Shown piece after piece: positions 6,432-7,812 of a stretch of 7,812 nucleotides of DNA. Each line of letters opens with the position of its first letter. The first letter of the stretch is position 1. The translations under genes were made by a program, and so were the position numbers. The notes under the pieces were generated by a model. That model saw only the letters and a program-made list of their open reading frames with translations, did no database searches and was not told the origin of the DNA. The stretch spans positions 1-7,812 of the forward strand of contig JACQVM010000260.1 in the NCBI GenBank assembly GCA_016209785.1, written 5' to 3'. The DNA is from Candidatus Melainabacteria bacterium (lineage in GTDB: Bacteria; Cyanobacteriota; Vampirovibrionia; Obscuribacterales; Obscuribacteraceae).

Positions 6432-7812
6432 TCATGTTGGCTCTAGAACAACGGGTCCTTTTGAAAACTCATATATAAGATGGGTAATTGCTTTTTGGCG
6501 CTCTGAAGGTAATTGAGCCAACAACTTATCTAAATCCCAAAGGGCTGGATTATATTTCTTCTGCAAAAAAGCCTCCAATTTGCCGCCTGCTTGAGCCTGG
6601 TCTCTTTGCTGCATGAGTGCTGTCATAGTCTCACCCACGGACCTGTTAAAGTGGTCTTCACTCATAAGCCCTGTCGTACCGGCTGAGCGAAGCAACTTCA
6701 GTCTTCCTTCAGGAGGCACAGACTGATAAGCATCCTCAAATTCTTGTTGCACGCGAGCAAATGACTCCTCATTGAGGGTACCTGCCTGCCTTTGGCGTTC
6801 CCATGTTGGTTTAGCAGCAGCAATAGTCTCCCCAAGTTTCTTGACATAATCTCCATCATTTAGTTGACCAGAAACGTGTCGCAAGCGTAATAACTCCAAT
6901 GTCCTATGTGTATCTACCTGATGATGAGCTTTGTTCCAGGCTACTTCCTGCTGCATCTGCTGAAGAGCTCGCTCAGGACCCTTAGTTGCAAGAAAGAGGT
7001 CGTGTATATTGACCTTATTCTCACCCACGTGATCAACATTCTCACCCCACTGGTTATCAACAGCAACCTTAGCAGGTCGGCCGGGTTCATAATCAGTTAT
7101 TGTTACCACGTGCCAGCCTCCAGAGCCACCAGCCGCGCCATCATAATCCTCCTTCCAGAATGGCTCCATAGCAGTATGTACCATAATGATAGTTGGCAAC
7201 TTGTTGTCTCGATTAAGCTCGGCAAGCTTGTCCGTAAGCTCTTTTTCTGAGCTAAAGCGAGTTGCTTCATTTGCTGCACCCTGTCTGCCAGGGCCGATGA
7301 CCTCAGATGCACCAAGGAACACATCCTTATCTGACCCGCCAATAATAGTATTGTGCACCTCGACTATTCTGCTAGCATCTAGGCGTGGAGACATGATGGG
7401 ATGGCCTTTGGAATCTTTTAAAACCTCATGAGGATTCTTTGAATAGTCCACCAGTCTTTCGCCTGTGTCCCTGTCGCGTTCATTAAAAGAAACAGGATGA
7501 TTTTCATAATGAATATTGGGATTGTGTTTTGCATAAGACAGATTGACTGCCACCACATTAAACTGTTGCGTAGCATAGGAACGATCGCGTCCTTCCGGGC
7601 TGTCCTTTTGTGCCTCCTTGTCCGGGCGAATACTATTGATGTCAGGTTTCACTTTAGTTCCATCAGGAGCTATGTACTCACCTGTGGTGGCAACATCAAC
7701 CACTAATTTGGCTGCGTCTGATGGATGCCTTGAATATATAAGAACCTCGGTTGCTGTGACATTGCATGTATGGTGAAGTCCTTGATCGATTGTGTTCGGG
7801 TGTGCTGCCTGG
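6432..7812 (-). CDS. Putative papain-like (clan CA) cysteine peptidase with SHOCT-like C-terminal repeats, 5' end beyond the window
   Basis: The minus-strand frame is open from the right edge to the stop at 6432 (459 residues visible). The GTG at 7703 could be taken as a start, but the 36 codons before it are clearly coding, so it is internal. Numbering from the right edge, IDQGLHHTCNVTATE (8-22) has Gln10 and Cys16 six residues apart, exactly as in papain (Gln19, Cys25). GGWHVVTITDYEPG (231-244) supplies His234, and VDNQWG (251-256) supplies Asn253 followed by x-Trp-Gly, like papain NSWG. The His-Asn spacing (19) is close to papain's (16). The Cys-His distance (218) is much longer, implying an insertion rich in charged residues. 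From about 280 on the chain is helical and carries three copies of a G-x-[LM]-[NS]-[DE]-x-x-[FY] motif resembling SHOCT domains. The N-terminal region is unseen, so export cannot be judged. The likely activity is proteolysis or peptide/amide cleavage; the substrate is unknown. Confidence 0.78.
   Translation of the reverse strand, partial: QAAHPNTIDQGLHHTCNVTATEVLIYSRHPSDAAKLVVDVATTGEYIAPDGTKVKPDINSIRPDKEAQKDSPEGRDRSYATQQFNVVAVNLSYAKHNPNIHYENHPVSFNERDRDTGERLVDYSKNPHEVLKDSKGHPIMSPRLDASRIVEVHNTIIGGSDKDVFLGASEVIGPGRQGAANEATRFSSEKELTDKLAELNRDNKLPTIIMVHTAMEPFWKEDYDGAAGGSGGWHVVTITDYEPGRPAKVAVDNQWGENVDHVGENKVNIHDLFLATKGPERALQQMQQEVAWNKAHHQVDTHRTLELLRLRHVSGQLNDGDYVKKLGETIAAAKPTWERQRQAGTLNEESFARVQQEFEDAYQSVPPEGRLKLLRSAGTTGLMSEDHFNRSVGETMTALMQQRDQAQAGGKLEAFLQKKYNPALWDLDKLLAQLPSERQKAITHLIYEFSKGPVVLEPT
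6615..6872 (-). repeat. Three degenerate SHOCT-like protein repeats in the peptidase-like gene
   Basis: The three copies lie at 6813-6872, 6726-6785 and 6615-6674. Each encodes about 20 residues of the pattern [SAT]-G-x-[LM]-[NS]-[DE]-x-x-[FY]-x-[RK]-x(3)-E: SGQLNDGDYVKK, AGTLNEESFARV and TGLMSEDHFNRS begin the copies. The glycines are 29 and 37 residues apart. The repeats are visible only at protein level; the DNA copies are not similar. Confidence 0.55.

Noticed and set aside
6906..7250. Plus-strand 114-residue frame opposite the peptidase-like gene
   Set aside because: It is a shadow of the well-supported minus-strand frame and has no ribosome site or recognisable content.
7701..7703. GTG at 7703 as the start of the peptidase-like gene
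   Set aside because: The 36 preceding codons are open and carry the Q-G-x4-C motif that completes the catalytic set. The gene continues past the window.

Overview
The window is ordinary-looking bacterial chromosome, AT-leaning to balanced in composition, with seven convincing protein genes and two of them cut by the window edges. I see no rRNA, tRNA, CRISPR array, insertion sequence or phage gene. The organism cannot be fixed from this sequence. A cyanobacterial-lineage relative, possibly the non-photosynthetic Melainabacteria/Vampirovibrionia (Obscuribacterales), is my best guess. It rests on remembered features only: the ASDGFFP motif in PurH resembles cyanobacterial PurH, and exported TPR proteins and large cysteine-peptidase-like proteins of this style occur in that group. 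Confidence is about 0.4.

Layout, left to right. Positions 1-1130 (+) hold the C-terminal three quarters of purH, the bifunctional purine biosynthesis enzyme. Positions 1208-1873 (+) encode a small exported helical protein of unknown function with a strong ribosome binding site. Positions 1891-2775 (-) encode a PPK2-family polyphosphate kinase, convergent with the previous gene. Positions 2776-3155 have no confident gene. This gap holds a candidate ppk2 promoter with operator-like AATTGC half-sites and two short minus-strand open stretches that may be remnants of a decayed gene. Positions 3156-4640 (-) encode an exported protein with five TPRs and an unassigned beta-rich C-terminal region. Positions 4711-5670 (+), divergent from it, encode an exported beta-propeller with Asp-box-like turns. 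Positions 5720-6373 (-) encode a cytoplasmic-looking hypothetical protein. Positions 6432-7812 (-) encode the C-terminal part of a larger protein that I read as a papain-like (clan CA) cysteine peptidase, with a tail of three SHOCT-like repeats.

Genes working together. purH and ppk2 both touch nucleotide metabolism (IMP synthesis; polyphosphate-driven nucleotide phosphorylation), but they are on opposite strands and not one operon. The last two genes are probably co-transcribed, peptidase-like gene first and the small gene second. They are the most interesting unit here: the open frame upstream of the first usable start carries a Gln-Cys pair which, with a downstream His and Asn-Gln-Trp-Gly, reconstructs the papain catalytic set. 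The remaining genes encode exported proteins of unknown role.
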